Counted from the stretch's first letter, positions 1 through 8,770 are shown. The stretch is DNA of 64,000 nt from Anaerofustis stercorihominis (GCF_024623185.1 NZ_JANJZK010000011.1:1-64000); one strand, 5' to 3'. Translations and numbers: made by a program. The notes: a model not told the origin generated them from the sequence alone.

Positions 1-26
1 GAGTTCGATTCTCCTAGGGGTCACCA
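1..26 (+). tRNA. tRNA 3' end (partial)
   Basis: The window opens inside a tRNA. A T-loop TTCGATT (4-10) is flanked by the T-stem arm CTCCT (11-15), followed by the 3' acceptor strand AGGGGTC (16-22), a discriminator A (23) and an encoded CCA (24-26). The 5' part lies outside the window, so the anticodon and isotype cannot be read. A terminator follows directly. Confidence 0.85.
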
Positions 27-39
27 AGTTAGAATTATG

Positions 40-62
40 ACTACCGATTAGGTAGTTTTTTT
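40..62 (+). terminator. Terminator of the tRNA transcript
   Basis: Six-base-pair stem ACTACC (40-45) / GGTAGT (51-56) with a 5-nt loop, followed by a T-run. It lies 14 nt after the tRNA CCA end. The 62-191 stretch beyond it is AT-rich and shows no gene. Confidence 0.75.
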
Positions 63-191
63 ATTTTTAAGAGTTTATAAAAATACTTTATTTTATATTA
101 TAAGTTAAAATGTGATAATAAATTAGTTATTAGATTTTATTACAAATAAAAATAACTATAAAGTAAAAGATAATTAGATGTAATAGTAAAT

Positions 192-220
192 ACAAAAGAC
201 TGCTTATAGCAGTCTTTTGT
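192..220 (-). terminator. Terminator after the MerR gene
   Basis: Thirteen-base inverted repeat (192-204 / 208-220) around AGACTGCT/AGCAGTCT with a 3-nt loop. The stop codon of the MerR gene lies inside it. The T-run on the minus strand is partly within the stem. Confidence 0.6.
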
Positions 221-1022
221 ATCTTATTGGTATTTGTAATTCTGTAAGCCATTCATCTTCGCAGTCTTTGTTCCATATCCCGTCTATATAACTAAGCCTC
301 GGATAATCAATTATTTCATAATTATTTTCGTTTATCCATTTAAACAAGAAATTAAATACATTTGAAATACTATCGTAGCTTCCTTTATGCATAGCACTTA
401 CGACTTTTACGCTTTCGATTTTTTTAAATTCTATACCATCTACTTCATTACCATAATCCGTTACTGCTTCACAGTATTCGATATTTATGTTTTTCTCTTT
501 GTATTCTTTATCCAATTCTTTTACGAAACAATATTCCGGATTTAAACATTTAAGGTCAGGGTTTTCTTTTTGTACTTTTTCTCCAAGCTTAGGGATTAAA
601 GTAAAAAGTGCATCATAGTTTGGAAGCAGCATTTTTTTAGAGTATACGATACATTTCGGCGTGTTCTTGATTACAGCTTGATATTTCATTAAAACTTCCT
701 CCTCTTTTTCATCTAGAATAAAATTAAGTTTGGAAAGTTTATTGTTTATTTCGATAAGTTCACTTTGCAATTCACTTTTTTTACTGTTTAAGATAAGTCC
801 AATGTCATGCCCGGACATCATTGATTTGATTTCTTTTATTGAAAATCCTATTTGTTTTAATGAGTTGATATAATGTATTTGAATCAGTTGGTTTGTGGTA
901 TACAATCTATAGCTTGTATATTTATCCACTTTTTCGGGCTTTAAAAGATTTATTTCGTCGTAATATCTTAAAGTTTTTATCGGTGTTCTGCAAAGTATTG
1001 AAAATTGACCTATCTTGTACAT
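204..1022 (-). CDS. MerR family regulator with GyrI-like effector domain
   Basis: A transcription regulator of 272 residues built like the BmrR/BltR group. Residues 1-70 are a MerR winged helix (YKIGQFS..., then the TLRYYDE.NLL motif), residues 75-115 form the long dimerisation coiled coil, and residues from about 120 to the end look like a GyrI/SOUL-type effector pocket. Members of this group bind lipophilic or cationic compounds and activate nearby efflux or detoxification genes by untwisting a long-spacer promoter. No transporter is adjacent, so the target is unknown. The gene is monocistronic and ends in a hairpin. Family assignment is from the visible motif and architecture; ligand and regulon are not inferable. 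Confidence 0.85.
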   Translation of the reverse strand: MYKIGQFSILCRTPIKTLRYYDEINLLKPEKVDKYTSYRLYTTNQLIQIHYINSLKQIGFSIKEIKSMMSGHDIGLILNSKKSELQSELIEINNKLSKLNFILDEKEEEVLMKYQAVIKNTPKCIVYSKKMLLPNYDALFTLIPKLGEKVQKENPDLKCLNPEYCFVKELDKEYKEKNINIEYCEAVTDYGNEVDGIEFKKIESVKVVSAMHKGSYDSISNVFNFLFKWINENNYEIIDYPRLSYIDGIWNKDCEDEWLTELQIPIRYKRLL

Positions 1023-1078
1023 AACTTTCCTCCCTAACTAAATTCTATTCCCTCCGGTTACGGGAGAGTCAAGAGGTT

Positions 1079-1480
1079 TTAGTATTTCTTTTTATAATAT
1101 AAGTAAGATCCTAAATATAAAATTAATATTATTACCATTGGAATACTTAAAAATATTGATATTTCCTTATATTCCATAAGTCCTGTTATAAAGCATCCGA
1201 TCGCAAGTATATATATACTTAAATTTAAAGTCATGGATTTTGCACTGTTTTCTATAAATATTAGTCTTTCGTCTTCAAATTCGTTTATCATTGCTTCAAA
1301 TTTTTCTTTATTTTTTTCTTTTATTTTATAACTTATTAGTAATATTAAACTACATAATGAAATCGAAGTCGTAAATCCCATGATGTAATAATTTTGTTTT
1401 ATAATACTAAATATCAAGAATATAACAGCGGTTAAAAATAAAATTATAAATAATTTCTTCATATTGTTGTATTTCTTCAT
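1079..1480 (-). CDS. Small membrane protein, partner of the XRE regulator
   Basis: A 133-residue integral membrane protein of unknown function with about four hydrophobic segments (two in residues 8-50 and two in 85-130), separated by a charged stretch containing FEDERL near the middle. Its ATG overlaps the stop of the upstream small XRE regulator in a TAATG arrangement, so the two are translationally coupled. Pairs of a roughly 66-residue XRE regulator and a small DUF-type membrane protein are common in Firmicutes, usually of unknown role. Expression is probably set by the two palindromes flanking the promoter at 1703-1768. Confidence 0.7.
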   Translation of the reverse strand: MKKYNNMKKLFIILFLTAVIFLIFSIIKQNYYIMGFTTSISLCSLILLISYKIKEKNKEKFEAMINEFEDERLIFIENSAKSMTLNLSIYILAIGCFITGLMEYKEISIFLSIPMVIILILYLGSYLYYKKKY

Positions 1481-1680
1481 TATTCTTCCTCCTCAAAAAT
1501 AAAAACATCCTCTATAGATAAATCAAATACTTTTGCAATTTTATATGCAAGCATTATGGAAGGGTTATATTTTCCATTCTCTAAAGATATTATCGTTTGT
1601 CTGGATACATTTAATTTTTTCGCCAGTTCTATTTGTGTCATTGAATTTTTCTTTCTTAGTTCATTTATTATATTTTTAAT
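1480..1680 (-). CDS. Small XRE (Cro/C1-type) regulator with apparent ATT start
   Basis: A 66-residue single-domain helix-turn-helix protein reading [20 protein letters not shown], then [18 protein letters not shown], which is a textbook HTH_3 fold with little else. No ATG, GTG or TTG lies in frame before the conserved N-terminus; the frame is closed upstream by TAA. The only codon with a well placed ribosome binding site (GGAGG, 8 nt upstream) is ATT at 1680-1678, so I infer initiation at ATT as in infC. The gene overlaps the following membrane-protein gene by the TAATG junction. It is likely autoregulatory through the two 20-bp palindromes that flank its promoter. The start codon is an inference; the family is clear. 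Confidence 0.8.
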   Translation of the reverse strand: MKNIINELRKKNSMTQIELAKKLNVSRQTIISLENGKYNPSIMLAYKIAKVFDLSIEDVFIFEEEE

Positions 1681-1702
1681 GGTATTTCCCTCCTTATTTA
1701 TG

Positions 1703-1768
1703 ATGTTAAGTATACTTTACATTTTTATAATACAATATAATAGATAATATGTCAAGCATGCTTTACAT
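1703..1768 (-). promoter_or_regulatory. Promoter with two palindromic operators for the XRE operon
   Basis: On the minus strand TTGACA (1755-1750) and TATTAT (1732-1727) are separated by 17 bp. Two related 20-bp near-palindromes flank this promoter: ATGTAAAGCATGCTTGACAT (1768-1749), overlapping the -35 box, and ATGTAAAGTATACTTAACAT (1722-1703), just after the -10 box. They differ at only three positions and lie 46 bp apart. The most likely reader is the adjacent XRE protein. Confidence 0.75.
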
Positions 1769-1854
1769 AGTTTTATAATAATAATTTAATTATCATATAA
1801 CTTAAAAATAATAAAGGGGGCATATACTTACTTAACAAACTAGCGGAGGGCATA

Positions 1855-2331
1855 ATGAAAAGAGTAAAGATATTAATTATGATACTTTTAATTATGGGGT
1901 TATTTACAGGGTGTTCTAATTTAAAATCAGAACATGTTGATTTATCAAATATAACTGTAGATAATATAAAAATTGGCACTGATATAAGTAATATAGATTT
2001 TTCAAAATATACCAAAAGCAATAAGTATTCGGGGGACTATAGATATAAGTTTGATGAACTTTTATTAAATACAAATAAAGACAAAGTATCGTTTATATTC
2101 ACTAGGTTAGACGAAAAGAAAACTGAATTTAAAATTAATTCTAAGGGGAATATTAAAACCATAAGTGATGTTACAAATATTCTTGGAGCGGATTTTAAAG
2201 ATGTATCTCAGGATAAGGAGCAGTCGCTGAGAAAACGTACTTATTATGATAAGATCAACAACATAAAAGCAGATTTTATTTATCTCGATTTGGATCAGAG
2301 TATTTCCTGGGTAGAAATATATTATGCATAA
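1855..2331 (+). CDS. Predicted lipoprotein of unknown function
   Basis: A 158-residue protein with a type II signal peptide: a basic start (MKRVK), a hydrophobic stretch at residues 6-17 and a lipobox LFTGC with Cys20 as the probable lipidated residue. The remainder is hydrophilic and mixed alpha/beta with no motif I recognise. A GGAGGG ribosome binding site precedes the ATG. It stands alone, divergent from the XRE operon, and ends at a hairpin shared with mazF. It would sit on the outer face of the membrane. Confidence 0.7.
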   Translation: MKRVKILIMILLIMGLFTGCSNLKSEHVDLSNITVDNIKIGTDISNIDFSKYTKSNKYSGDYRYKFDELLLNTNKDKVSFIFTRLDEKKTEFKINSKGNIKTISDVTNILGADFKDVSQDKEQSLRKRTYYDKINNIKADFIYLDLDQSISWVEIYYA

Positions 2332-2364
2332 TATTATTTTGATTTAATATAATTAAATAATCAA

Positions 2365-2392
2365 AAAAAGACAGAATATCATCTGTCTTTTT
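2365..2392. terminator. Bidirectional terminator between the lipoprotein gene and mazF
   Basis: Eleven-base inverted repeat AAAAAGACAGA (2365-2375) / TCTGTCTTTTT (2382-2392) with a 6-nt loop. The A/T flanks give a T-run in both directions, serving the convergent genes on either side. Confidence 0.85.
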
Positions 2393-2405
2393 AAGTTTAA
2401 TATAA

Positions 2406-2753
2406 TTACTGAAACATTCCAAAACTTATAGAAAGCCCTTCGTTTACTTTATTCATCGTACTCATATCCACGTGACCTATTTTTTCTCTAAGTCTTTGTT
2501 TATCAATTGTTCTGATTTGTTCAAGAAGTATCACACTGTCTTTATTAAGTAATTCGCTGTTTGCCGAAAGGGAAATATGTGTAGGTAATTTTGCTTTATC
2601 CATTGATGAAGTTATTGCCGAAACAATAACTGTCGGACTGTGTTTGTTTCCTACATCATTTTGAATAATAAGGACAGGTCTAAGCCCCCCCTGTTCGCTG
2701 CCTACAATAGGGCTTAAATCTGCGTAATAAATGTCTCCTCTTTTTACACCCAT
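2406..2753 (-). CDS. mazF: MazF family mRNA interferase toxin
   Basis: A 115-residue PemK/MazF toxin, closely resembling the Firmicute EndoA/NdoA type. It begins [11 protein letters not shown], followed by [25 protein letters not shown] and a C-terminal SFGMFQ. The residues corresponding to the catalytic pair of Bacillus MazF, Arg25 and Thr48, are present. The ATG at 2753 is chosen over an upstream TTG because GGAG lies 9 nt before it. The family cleaves mRNA at short sequence motifs and is normally neutralised by MazE encoded just upstream. Here no MazE-like frame is visible in the 220 bp before the gene, so it is either controlled from elsewhere or constitutively tolerated. Confidence 0.9.
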   Translation of the reverse strand: MGVKRGDIYYADLSPIVGSEQGGLRPVLIIQNDVGNKHSPTVIVSAITSSMDKAKLPTHISLSANSELLNKDSVILLEQIRTIDKQRLREKIGHVDMSTMNKVNEGLSISFGMFQ

Positions 2754-2973
2754 ATTTCTATACTCCAATTTTAGCTATATTTTAATTTATTTTGTCTTTT
2801 TCAAATTTATAAGGTTCATATTATAATATTTGAAAAAACTTAACTATGTTACTAATAAAATATTTGCCATGAATAGAAATTTTTATACATTTATAATTTA
2901 AATTTTTGTAAATAAGTAATATTTTCCTTTTATATAAATATATTTTACAAGGAGTATATTTAGGAGGATTAAA

Positions 2974-4488
2974 ATGGAATTTGAACAAATGGTAAAAAAG
3001 ATAAATTTAACTAGTAAAGAAGACAATATCGAAGTAGTCACAGAGGTATTTGAGAACGTTAAGATATTAGATAATATGTCTAATATAGAAAGAATATTAC
3101 TTAGTAATACCGAAGCGGTAATAAAAAATATTTCCCTTAAAAACGGGAAATTTGTTTTAAAAGGGGTACTAAAGCTTAATATTTTATATTTGGGCGAAAA
3201 CGAAGCTTTAGCATCAGTAGATAAGAATATTGAATTTTTCGTTAACCTCGGCGAAGGGGAAAAATGGGATAAGATATTTAACTTAAGGGCTAGTATTGCA
3301 AGTATAGAAACGAGAGTCATTAAAAAAAGAAGGATAGAAGTAAGTGCGAATGTTAAAATAAGCGGAGTCAGTATAATTCCCGAAGATATAAACGTAATGA
3401 GCAATAATAATATAGGTGGTCTTGAAATAAAAACCAACACCGATGTATGTTCGGTATTTGATTTAAACAGTACCAAGGAGACTTTTACATTTAAAAAAGA
3501 CGTACCTTTATCCGACAGCGTAAATGTTTTATTTGTATTTGCAAAACTCAGAGATGTCAATACAAACGCTTCGGGGGTTGGCGTATTATACAGTGCTAAA
3601 GTAGAGGTCACATTGATTTATAAGATTGGATTTGAAGATGACAGTGATACAAAAATTGAAAAACTAATTTATCCTATAAATCATTTTATAGAAAAAGATC
3701 CTAAACTGAAATGTGATTATTATAATATAGTTCCAAGCGTAGAAAGTGTGAGCGGAGAATACGTTATGGATGATGAAGATTCGTATATCGAAATAACTAT
3801 GGAACTGATTTCAAGTACACTTTTCTGTGAAAAGAAAGAAGTAAACATTATTGAAGATGCTTACAGTACAAACAGAAATACTCTTCCTGTTTTAAAAGAA
3901 CATAGTATCGTAATGCTCGGAAGTGACTTTGAAAAGAAAATGAAAATAAGTAACAGCAAGACTTTGATTGATACCGATATGATCGGCGGTGTTATCGGTG
4001 ATATGGAATATGTAAAATTTGATTACTCCGTTGAGGAAAGTATACTTTCCGTAGAGGGCAGTGTGGTTACTCAAGTAGTTACATATATAGATAATGACAG
4101 CAGATATTATGTCGACACTATAAATGTGCCTTTTGAATTAAAAGAAGAGATAAGCGGCGGAGAAAATCTTGATTTGTTCGTAGATGTAAATGTGAATAAT
4201 CTTGTGGTTACAAGTTTAAATCAGACTATCAGCATTGACGGTGAGGTTGTCGTAAGCGGATATATGTTTGATACAAAGGAAGTAAGCGATATAGCTTCAA
4301 TAGAAAATATTGAAGCCGAAGAGGAAACCGTAGACAGTATTAAGGTCAAAGTATATTATAAAGAAAAAAATGAAAGCCTTTGGGATATAGGAAAGAAAAA
4401 CCTTATAGCGAAAGAAGACATTTTAAAGATGAATGACTTTGAAAGTGAAGAAGATGTTTTGGAAAGCTGTCCGTTGATAATAAAATAG
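2974..4488 (+). CDS. DUF3794 (SPOCS) domain protein with C-terminal LysM-like domain
   Basis: A 504-residue protein of the clostridial DUF3794/LysM family. Repeated beta-rich SPOCS-type units occupy roughly residues 30-150, 180-300 and 320-440, with the typical phrasing of an inner-loop Val/Ile-rich strand followed by E.R...V. Residues from about 455 (YYKEKNESLWDIGKKN) to the end resemble a LysM repeat, which binds peptidoglycan-type glycans. Relatives are linked to the spore coat (SpoVID-like) in spore formers but also occur in non-sporulating clostridia. A TAGGAGG site precedes the ATG. No other sporulation gene is adjacent, so this gene alone does not show that the organism sporulates. Confidence 0.8.
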   Translation: MEFEQMVKKINLTSKEDNIEVVTEVFENVKILDNMSNIERILLSNTEAVIKNISLKNGKFVLKGVLKLNILYLGENEALASVDKNIEFFVNLGEGEKWDKIFNLRASIASIETRVIKKRRIEVSANVKISGVSIIPEDINVMSNNNIGGLEIKTNTDVCSVFDLNSTKETFTFKKDVPLSDSVNVLFVFAKLRDVNTNASGVGVLYSAKVEVTLIYKIGFEDDSDTKIEKLIYPINHFIEKDPKLKCDYYNIVPSVESVSGEYVMDDEDSYIEITMELISSTLFCEKKEVNIIEDAYSTNRNTLPVLKEHSIVMLGSDFEKKMKISNSKTLIDTDMIGGVIGDMEYVKFDYSVEESILSVEGSVVTQVVTYIDNDSRYYVDTINVPFELKEEISGGENLDLFVDVNVNNLVVTSLNQTISIDGEVVVSGYMFDTKEVSDIASIENIEAEEETVDSIKVKVYYKEKNESLWDIGKKNLIAKEDILKMNDFESEEDVLESCPLIIK

Positions 4489-4565
4489 GTATGACCGATT
4501 TATTTACTTTTTGATATTATCTTGATATAATATGTCATAATTTAACGCTATAAGAGGTAACTTAT

Positions 4566-5381
4566 TTGGGATATACGATTTATGAATATTTATGTTTTTT
4601 TATGATATATAGTTTTTTAGGCTGGGTAACGGAAATAATCTTTCAAACCATAAAAGAAGGTCATTTTATCAACAGAGGATTTTTAAGGGGGTCGGTGTGT
4701 CCGATATACGGATTTGGAGTATTACTGGTAATATATTTTTTAGAGCCCTTAAAATCTAACTTGCTAATATTATTTATCGGTTCTGTTATATTTACCACAT
4801 TGCTGGAATTAGCTACGGGGTTCGTTTTGGAAAAAATTTTTTCAATAAGATGGTGGGATTATTCAAAAGAAAAGTTTAACTTAAATGGTTATATATGTCT
4901 TGGCTTTTCGATTATATGGGGGCTTGCATGTGTATTTGTTATAAATATCATTCATCCTTTAATATATACTTTTGTTACGTTTATTCCCGCGAAAGTTGGG
5001 CTTATAGCAGTTATTGTATGTTCGGTAATATTTATTTTAGATACGATCCTTACTGTGGCTACAATACTTAAGTTCAAATCCAAACTAAAAAGATTATCTC
5101 AAATCGGCGATAAACTCCTTGAATTTTCAGATGGGATTGGTAAGCATATTTCCGATGAAACCCTGATTGTTGCCGGCAAAACCGATAGGCTAAAAGAAGA
5201 TATATATCTTGAAAAGCTTGCATTTAAACAGCTTAGTGAAGAAAGAAAAGATATAATTGAAAATTATTTGATGAAGTTCAGATATTTAAGTTATTTAAAA
5301 ACGCATCCTAAAATTCAAACATCAAAGTACAGAGATTTACTTGATGAAATAAAAGAGAATATCAAAAAAAGAAAGCAATAG
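4566..5381 (+). CDS. CmpB-type putative ABC transporter permease-like membrane protein
   Basis: A 271-residue membrane protein matching the ABC_trans_CmpB family (YMIYSFLGWV.E, then NRGFLRG..CPIYGFG, LLELATGFVLE and RWWDYS). There are about five transmembrane segments in residues 1-165, followed by a charged, probably coiled-coil cytoplasmic tail of about 100 residues. The family name is historical; transport has not been shown for most members. The start is TTG, preceded by AAGAGG at 8 nt. It is monocistronic and ends in a strong hairpin. Confidence 0.8.
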   Translation: MGYTIYEYLCFFMIYSFLGWVTEIIFQTIKEGHFINRGFLRGSVCPIYGFGVLLVIYFLEPLKSNLLILFIGSVIFTTLLELATGFVLEKIFSIRWWDYSKEKFNLNGYICLGFSIIWGLACVFVINIIHPLIYTFVTFIPAKVGLIAVIVCSVIFILDTILTVATILKFKSKLKRLSQIGDKLLEFSDGIGKHISDETLIVAGKTDRLKEDIYLEKLAFKQLSEERKDIIENYLMKFRYLSYLKTHPKIQTSKYRDLLDEIKENIKKRKQ

Positions 5382-5397
5382 ATCTTGCTTTCTTTTT
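5366..5397 (+). terminator. Terminator after the CmpB-like gene
   Basis: Thirteen-base inverted repeat AAAAAGAAAGCAA (5366-5378) / TTGCTTTCTTTTT (5385-5397) with a 6-nt loop, overlapping the stop codon, followed by more A/T. Confidence 0.85.
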
Positions 5398-5524
5398 ATT
5401 TATACTAAAAGCTTTTGATTGACACCTTTTTAGAATGAATATATAATTTAATTAATAGTACGTTTTATTAATTATTTATAATTTTTATACTACTATGATT
5501 AAGTATAAAAGGAAGGTAATTCCA

Positions 5525-5566
5525 ATGCCAAATAAAATAAATAATGAATTGTTTAGTCCCGAGTGA
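5525..5566 (+). CDS. 13-codon in-frame leader ending in TGA, upstream of the hybrid kinase
   Basis: ATG at 5525 follows a good ribosome binding site (AAGGAAGG, about 8 nt upstream) and reads MPNKINNELFSPE, then TGA at 5564. The next codon, in the same frame, is the ATG at 5567 of the histidine kinase, which has no ribosome binding site of its own. Either translation of the kinase depends on reinitiation after this leader, or the TGA is a nonsense mutation in the true N-terminus. See findings. Confidence 0.55.
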   Translation: MPNKINNELFSPE

Positions 5567-8500
5567 ATGAGTGAAGTATTATCTACTTCCAAAACAGGAC
5601 TTTGGATGATGTCAATAGACATGAAAAATAATATTAATAAAATGTATGGCGAAGATGTTATGCTCGATTTGCTCGGACTTAAAGAAGCTTTGGAACCCGA
5701 GGCTTGCTATGCCCATTGGTATGATAGGATAAATGAAAGTTATCTCGACGATGTATGGGAAGCTGTTGAAAAAATAATAACAACAGGAAAGCTCGTTGAA
5801 GTACAGTATCCATGGAATCATCCCATTTTCGGTGAAATTTATGTTAGATGTGCAGGTAAGGTAGAGAGTGAAGATAATGGTGTTTACACTATAAAAGGAT
5901 ATCATCAGAATATCAGCGATTTAAGAAACTTAAAAGAAGATATTTTAAAAAAAGAGCAAAGACTGAAAGAAATAGAAGAAGAGAAAAATAGATATAATGA
6001 TTTATTGCAGTCCGTTTTATGCGGAATCGCTCAGTATAAATATATAGACGGGAAAATTCAATTTAAAAGAATAAACAGAGAAGCTATAAAAATTCTTGGT
6101 TATTCTGAAGAAGATTTTTATAAAAAGAAAATTTGGACATTAGATGATATATATGTTAAGGAAGATAAAAACAGAATTTCCAAAGAAAATAGTAATTTAA
6201 GGAATGCAGGGGATAAATCCATTATTTTTGAATGCAAAATAAAACGTCCAAACGGAACGACTTGCTGGGTTCTTAGAAATGCACAGATAATATTAGATGA
6301 AAACGGCGAAAAAATTATCCAAAGTGTTTTCTTGGATATTGATAAGCATATAAAAGCCGAAAAAGAAAACAGGGAACTATCCGATAAAATCGCAGCAAAC
6401 AATGCTCTTCTTAGGGTTTCTATGGAAAATACAAATATATGTGATTTTACATATTATCCGGATGAAAAACTATGTGTCATGCCCAAGCGAACCAGCGAAG
6501 TTTACGGATGTAAAGATAGATATGATAATATGCCCAAAGATTTTGCAGAAGAATATATAGATAAAGGCTATTATGATGATTATTACAGAATGTATGATGA
6601 TATTCACAAAGGCAAAAAAACCGCCGTTTCTATTTTTAAGGCAAAAAACAGAGATCTATGGTGCAGGGTCACTTTGTCTACGGTTAGGTTTGATGAAAGT
6701 GGTAAACCTAAACTTGTGGTAGGTATTGTAGAAGATGTTACCAAAGAAAAATCTACGGAAATTCAAAATATTGAACTTAATGCAATAAGTGAGTTTATGA
6801 TACGTTCGGATTATGAATTTTTAAGTATAGTAGATTTGGATAAACAGCAATATTCAATAAAATATTCAGCATTGGAAGATACTATGTTAAAGCCTATAAG
6901 TTATAAACCGCAAATTGATAAAGGTCTTCGTGACGATTGGGTTTATGATGAAGACAGAGAAGAGTATAGAAGACAAATGAGTCTTTATAACATATTAGAT
7001 GAATTAAACAGCGGAAAAGAAATGATAAACGTTTATTTCAGATCGAACCAAAACCCTCCTAGACATAAAGAATGCAGAATATGCTATTTTGAAAATAATA
7101 AGAAAATACTTATAACACTTCGTGATATTCATGATATGATACAAAAAGAAGAAAACAATAAAATAGCACTAAAAGAAGCTTACGAATCAGCGGCAAGAGC
7201 AAACGAGGCAAAGAGTGAATTTTTATCAAGAATGTCTCATGATATAAGAACGCCTATGAATGCTATTTTTGGTATGACTTCTATAGCAAAAAGTAATTTA
7301 AATAATCCGGTTAAGGTACTCGAGTGTTTGGATAAAATCACAATTTCCAGTGATCATTTATTAAATCTTATAAATGAAGTTCTCGATATGTCTAAAATCG
7401 AAAGCGGAAAACTTTCATTGACATCGGAAAAAATAGATTTATTACACTTGATAGAAGATGTTGTTACTATAATTTCTCCTGATATAAGTAAAAAGGAACA
7501 AAATTTATCTTTAGATACGTCGGGAGTAATTCATTCTGATGTCATTAGTGACTCGTTAAGATTAAGGCAGGTCCTTTTAAATATCTTATCAAATTCTATG
7601 AAATATACTCCAAAGGGCGGAAATATAGAATTAAAAGTTAATGAAGTAAATTCTACTTTAGAAGGTTATGGCAGATATGAGTTTATTTTTAAGGACGATG
7701 GTATCGGAATGGATGAAGAGTTTATAAATAAAATTTTTGCTCCATTTGAAAGAGCCGATGACAGCAGGATAAATAAAGTCCACGGCACAGGACTGGGAAT
7801 GGCGATTACAAAAAGTATAGTTGATTTAATGTCCGGAGATATTATAGTAGAAAGTAAAAAAGGCAAGGGCTCCAAGTTTACGGTTATAGTAAATATTAAA
7901 CTTCAGGATGCAAGTGAAATATATAATAAAAGATTTATAGATAAAAATATATTAGTAATAAGTGATGATAGTAATTTTATAAATGATATAAAAAATATAT
8001 TGGAAAATGTAGAGTTAAACGTAGAAAATATCAGTTCAAAAGAAAGATTATTATATATATTCAAGGAAATAAGAAATAAAGAAAAATCCTATTTTAATAT
8101 TATAATTGATTGGGATTATAAAGATATAAACAGTGTTGAGGATATAAAAAATATAATAGAAATAACAAATCATAAGACGCCTATTACCGTTTATTATAAC
8201 GGAAAGTGGACAAATAAAGAGAACGAGGCAAAACTCGCAGGTGTTTCTATGTTCAGCTCCAAACCGGTGGTCAAATCAAGGGTTTTGTATCAGCTTGATT
8301 ACTTCCTTAAAAATGATGTAGATAAGGATAATAGTAATAGAAATATAAAAGTAGATTTAAGTACAAAAAGAGTTTTACTTGTTGAAGATAATGAACTTAA
8401 TATGGAAGTTGCAAAAGAACTATTAAAAATAACAAAAGTTGATGTAGATACTGCTGAAAATGGTAAAGTAGCTTATGAAAAAATAAAAAATATAAGTCCA

Positions 8501-8746
8501 AACCATTATGATTTAGTGTTTATGGATATACAAATGCCTGTAATGAACGGATATGAGGCAACTAAGAAAATAAGAAAATTAGATAGAGACGATGTAAAAT
8601 CTCTTCCTATCATAGCAATGACGGCAAATGCATTTTTGGAAGATATAAGAGCCGCAAAAGATGCAGGGATGAATGAGCATATCGCAAAACCATTGAGTAT
8701 AGAAACATTTGTTAATACAATGGAAAAATATTTAAAAGACCGCTAG
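5567..8746 (+). CDS. Hybrid sensor histidine kinase with several PAS domains and receiver
   Basis: A 1059-residue soluble hybrid kinase without transmembrane segments. Order: PAS-like fold (about 1-120), coiled coil (120-145), PAS (140-265), PAS (280-400), PAS-like (405-530), HisKA with phospho-acceptor His558 in FLSRMSHDIRTPMNAI, and an HATPase with N-box NILSNSMKYT, DDGIGM and GTGLGMAI. A degenerate receiver (about 790-915) is followed by an intact C-terminal receiver with VEDNELN and the phospho-acceptor Asp987 in FMDIQMPVMNGYEA. It should sense a cytoplasmic signal through the PAS array and pass phosphate from His558 to Asp987. No histidine phosphotransfer protein or output regulator is adjacent. 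Translation initiation is odd because of the preceding in-frame TGA at 5564. Confidence 0.9.
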   Translation: MSEVLSTSKTGLWMMSIDMKNNINKMYGEDVMLDLLGLKEALEPEACYAHWYDRINESYLDDVWEAVEKIITTGKLVEVQYPWNHPIFGEIYVRCAGKVESEDNGVYTIKGYHQNISDLRNLKEDILKKEQRLKEIEEEKNRYNDLLQSVLCGIAQYKYIDGKIQFKRINREAIKILGYSEEDFYKKKIWTLDDIYVKEDKNRISKENSNLRNAGDKSIIFECKIKRPNGTTCWVLRNAQIILDENGEKIIQSVFLDIDKHIKAEKENRELSDKIAANNALLRVSMENTNICDFTYYPDEKLCVMPKRTSEVYGCKDRYDNMPKDFAEEYIDKGYYDDYYRMYDDIHKGKKTAVSIFKAKNRDLWCRVTLSTVRFDESGKPKLVVGIVEDVTKEKSTEIQNIELNAISEFMIRSDYEFLSIVDLDKQQYSIKYSALEDTMLKPISYKPQIDKGLRDDWVYDEDREEYRRQMSLYNILDELNSGKEMINVYFRSNQNPPRHKECRICYFENNKKILITLRDIHDMIQKEENNKIALKEAYESAARANEAKSEFLSRMSHDIRTPMNAIFGMTSIAKSNLNNPVKVLECLDKITISSDHLLNLINEVLDMSKIESGKLSLTSEKIDLLHLIEDVVTIISPDISKKEQNLSLDTSGVIHSDVISDSLRLRQVLLNILSNSMKYTPKGGNIELKVNEVNSTLEGYGRYEFIFKDDGIGMDEEFINKIFAPFERADDSRINKVHGTGLGMAITKSIVDLMSGDIIVESKKGKGSKFTVIVNIKLQDASEIYNKRFIDKNILVISDDSNFINDIKNILENVELNVENISSKERLLYIFKEIRNKEKSYFNIIIDWDYKDINSVEDIKNIIEITNHKTPITVYYNGKWTNKENEAKLAGVSMFSSKPVVKSRVLYQLDYFLKNDVDKDNSNRNIKVDLSTKRVLLVEDNELNMEVAKELLKITKVDVDTAENGKVAYEKIKNISPNHYDLVFMDIQMPVMNGYEATKKIRKLDRDDVKSLPIIAMTANAFLEDIRAAKDAGMNEHIAKPLSIETFVNTMEKYLKDR

Positions 8747-8762
8747 TAATCAGCGGTCTTTT
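8734..8762 (+). terminator. Terminator of the hybrid kinase gene
   Basis: Eleven-base inverted repeat AAAAGACCGCT (8734-8744) / AGCGGTCTTTT (8752-8762). It includes the TAG stop codon and is followed by a T-rich stretch. Confidence 0.85.
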
Positions 8763-8770
8763 TATTTGAC

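Noticed and set aside
1556-1747. A 63-residue plus-strand frame.
   Set aside because: It is antisense to the small XRE regulator, whose helix-turn-helix sequence is unambiguous.
2898-3611. A 237-residue open frame on the minus strand.
   Set aside because: It lies antisense to the DUF3794 gene, has Leu/Ser-rich composition typical of antisense frames and no ribosome binding site.
5564-5566. TGA before the kinase as a selenocysteine codon.
   Set aside because: No bacterial SECIS-like hairpin is apparent directly after it, the position is not a known catalytic site, and an ATG follows at once.
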